Shown: piece after piece, positions 63,373 to 64,000 of the stretch
How the letters are laid out: every line of letters begins with the position of its first letter
How positions within the stretch are numbered: the first letter of the stretch is position 1
The notes under the pieces: model-generated
Databases searched by the model: none
Told to the model about the DNA's origin: nothing
Seen by the model: only the letters and a program-made list of their open reading frames with translations
Assembly: GCA_900766925.1 (NCBI GenBank)
Contig: CAAFXG010000530.1
Span: 1-64,000, forward strand
Direction of reading: 5' to 3'
DNA length: 64,000 nucleotides
Source of the DNA: Lachnospiraceae bacterium
GTDB lineage: Bacteria; Bacillota; Clostridia; Lachnospirales; Lachnospiraceae
Position numbers and translations under genes: made by a program

Positions 63373-64000
63373 TTAGTTATCGATGAGCTTTCCTTCACCA
63401 TTCCAGCTATATAACTTACGAATCTCCTCACCAACCTGCTCAGCCGGATGCTCAGAAGCAAGCTTTCTTAATGCCTTGAAGTGAGCCTGTCCACCGGCCT
63501 GTGACATATCAAGAAGGAAGTCCTTAGCAAATGTACCATCCTGAATATCAGAAAGCACCTTCTTCATAGCCTTCTTTGTATCCTCTGTAATAATCTTAGG
63601 ACCTGTAATATAGTCACCATACTCAGCCGTATTTGAAATAGAATATCTCATACCTGCAAAACCTGACTGGTAAATAAGATCTACGATAAGCTTCATCTCA
63701 TGAATACACTCAAAGTATGCATTTCTTGGGTCGTAGCCTGCCTCGCAAAGTGTCTCAAAACCAGCCTGCATAAGAGCACATACACCACCACAAAGAACTG
63801 CCTGCTCACCAAAGAGGTCTGTCTCTGTCTCTGTTCTGAAGTTTGTCTCAAGAACACCTGCTCTTGCTCCTCCAATACCAAGTGCATAAGCAAGTGCAAT
63901 ATCCTGAGCCTTACCTGTAGCATCCTGATGTACTGCGATAAGACAAGGAACACCCTTACCTGCCTGATACTCAGAACGTACTGTATGTCCAGGTCCCTTA
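63373..64000 (-). CDS. ilvC: Ketol-acid reductoisomerase, 3' part
   Basis: IlvC catalyses the isomerisation and NADPH reduction of acetohydroxy acids in valine, leucine and isoleucine synthesis. The frame is open to the window edge, beginning KGPGHTVRSEYQ, so the NADPH-binding N-terminus is outside. The knotted C-terminal domain with the magnesium ligands is visible in ATGKAQDIALAYALGIGGAR, ETDLFGEQAVLCGG and FECIHEMKLIVDLI. It ends SWNGEGKLIDN. The terminator follows it directly, so it closes its own transcription unit, separate from the zinc-finger gene and polA. Confidence 0.97.
   Translation of the reverse strand, partial: KGPGHTVRSEYQAGKGVPCLIAVHQDATGKAQDIALAYALGIGGARAGVLETNFRTETETDLFGEQAVLCGGVCALMQAGFETLCEAGYDPRNAYFECIHEMKLIVDLIYQSGFAGMRYSISNTAEYGDYITGPKIITEDTKKAMKKVLSDIQDGTFAKDFLLDMSQAGGQAHFKALRKLASEHPAEQVGEEIRKLYSWNGEGKLIDN

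Noticed and set aside
63693..63953. 86-codon minus-strand frame at the right edge
   Set aside because: It lies in another frame inside ilvC, whose motifs are continuous to the window edge.
1..64000. CRISPR array, tRNA or rRNA genes, insertion sequences with transposase, prophage genes
   Set aside because: Both strands were scanned by eye for regular spaced repeats, tRNA-like CCA ends and transposase motifs; none was convincing. Small non-canonical elements could have been missed.

Overview
The window is about 64 kb of an AT-rich chromosome (estimated by eye at 37-38% GC) from a Gram-positive anaerobe of the Clostridia, most likely a Lachnospiraceae member of the Lachnospira / Eubacterium eligens type. 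The inference rests on strong AGGAGG ribosome sites with some TTG/GTG starts, ribosomal protein L27 with a Prp-cleaved N-terminal extension plus the Prp protease, sporulation relatives YqfC/YqfD, HisZ with short-form HisG, an RNase G/E gene beside the radical SAM pair TIGR03960/DUF2344, and pta-ackA acetate formation. No rRNA, tRNA, CRISPR array, intact transposase or prophage was found. Almost every gene is on the minus strand; only a cut-off tyrosine recombinase at the left edge and lexA are on the plus strand.

Layout. 1-2.5 kb: partial Xer-like recombinase, a short Fic/DOC protein with a lost catalytic His, and a cytidylate-kinase-like gene under a palindrome-covered promoter. 2.5-8.5 kb: transcribed leftward, proB - DUF896 - 5-formyl-THF cyclo-ligase - proA - MoxR ATPase - VWA protein - patatin. 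8.5-16 kb: two FAD proteins, a small membrane protein, a DUF3048 lipoprotein, and the yqfC-yqfD-phoH-ybeY block. 16-24.3 kb: rpsU, then hisZGDBI - 42-aa membrane peptide - alaS - clpP. 24.3-25.4 kb: divergent lexA followed by a 252-bp foldback element. 25.4-31.4 kb: HD-GYP gene with an unknown partner, rsfS-yqeK-nadD-yhbY-obg and rplU-prp-rpmA. 31.5-39.5 kb: Y-family polymerase with YolD-like partner, RNase G/E, a second foldback element, a chemoreceptor, and the DUF2344/radical SAM pair. 39.5-47.4 kb: PFL/ACT pair, WalJ-like hydrolase, serine hydrolase, RACo-like ATPase, threonine dehydratase, ftsY. 47.4-55.5 kb: a tiny inserted cistron, smc, rnc, plsX, rpmF, ackA, pta. 55.6-64 kb: GGDEF protein, an oversized FtsA-like ATPase, coaE, polA, a zinc-finger membrane protein and the 3' part of ilvC.

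How the genes work together. The core is housekeeping: proline and histidine synthesis, branched-chain amino acid enzymes, ribosome assembly (Obg, RsfS, YhbY, YbeY, L21/L27/L32/S21), protein export (FtsY), chromosome organisation (SMC), phospholipid initiation (PlsX) and acetate-linked ATP formation (Pta-AckA). Signalling genes for c-di-GMP (HD-GYP and GGDEF), chemotaxis and SOS repair are interspersed.

The least expected material is non-coding or very small: two long foldback elements with related tips (25170-25421 and 34741-34881), a GC-rich 25-codon cistron between smc and ftsY flanked by a 20-bp repeat that contains stop codon, ribosome site and start codon, a 15-bp stem-loop that shows the ribosome site of a small membrane protein gene in its loop, and operator-like palindromes over two promoters. 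The clearest protein oddity is a 703-residue FtsA-like ATPase whose C-terminal 300 residues look like repeated beta-grasp-type modules. No complete new multi-gene system could be demonstrated by reading alone.
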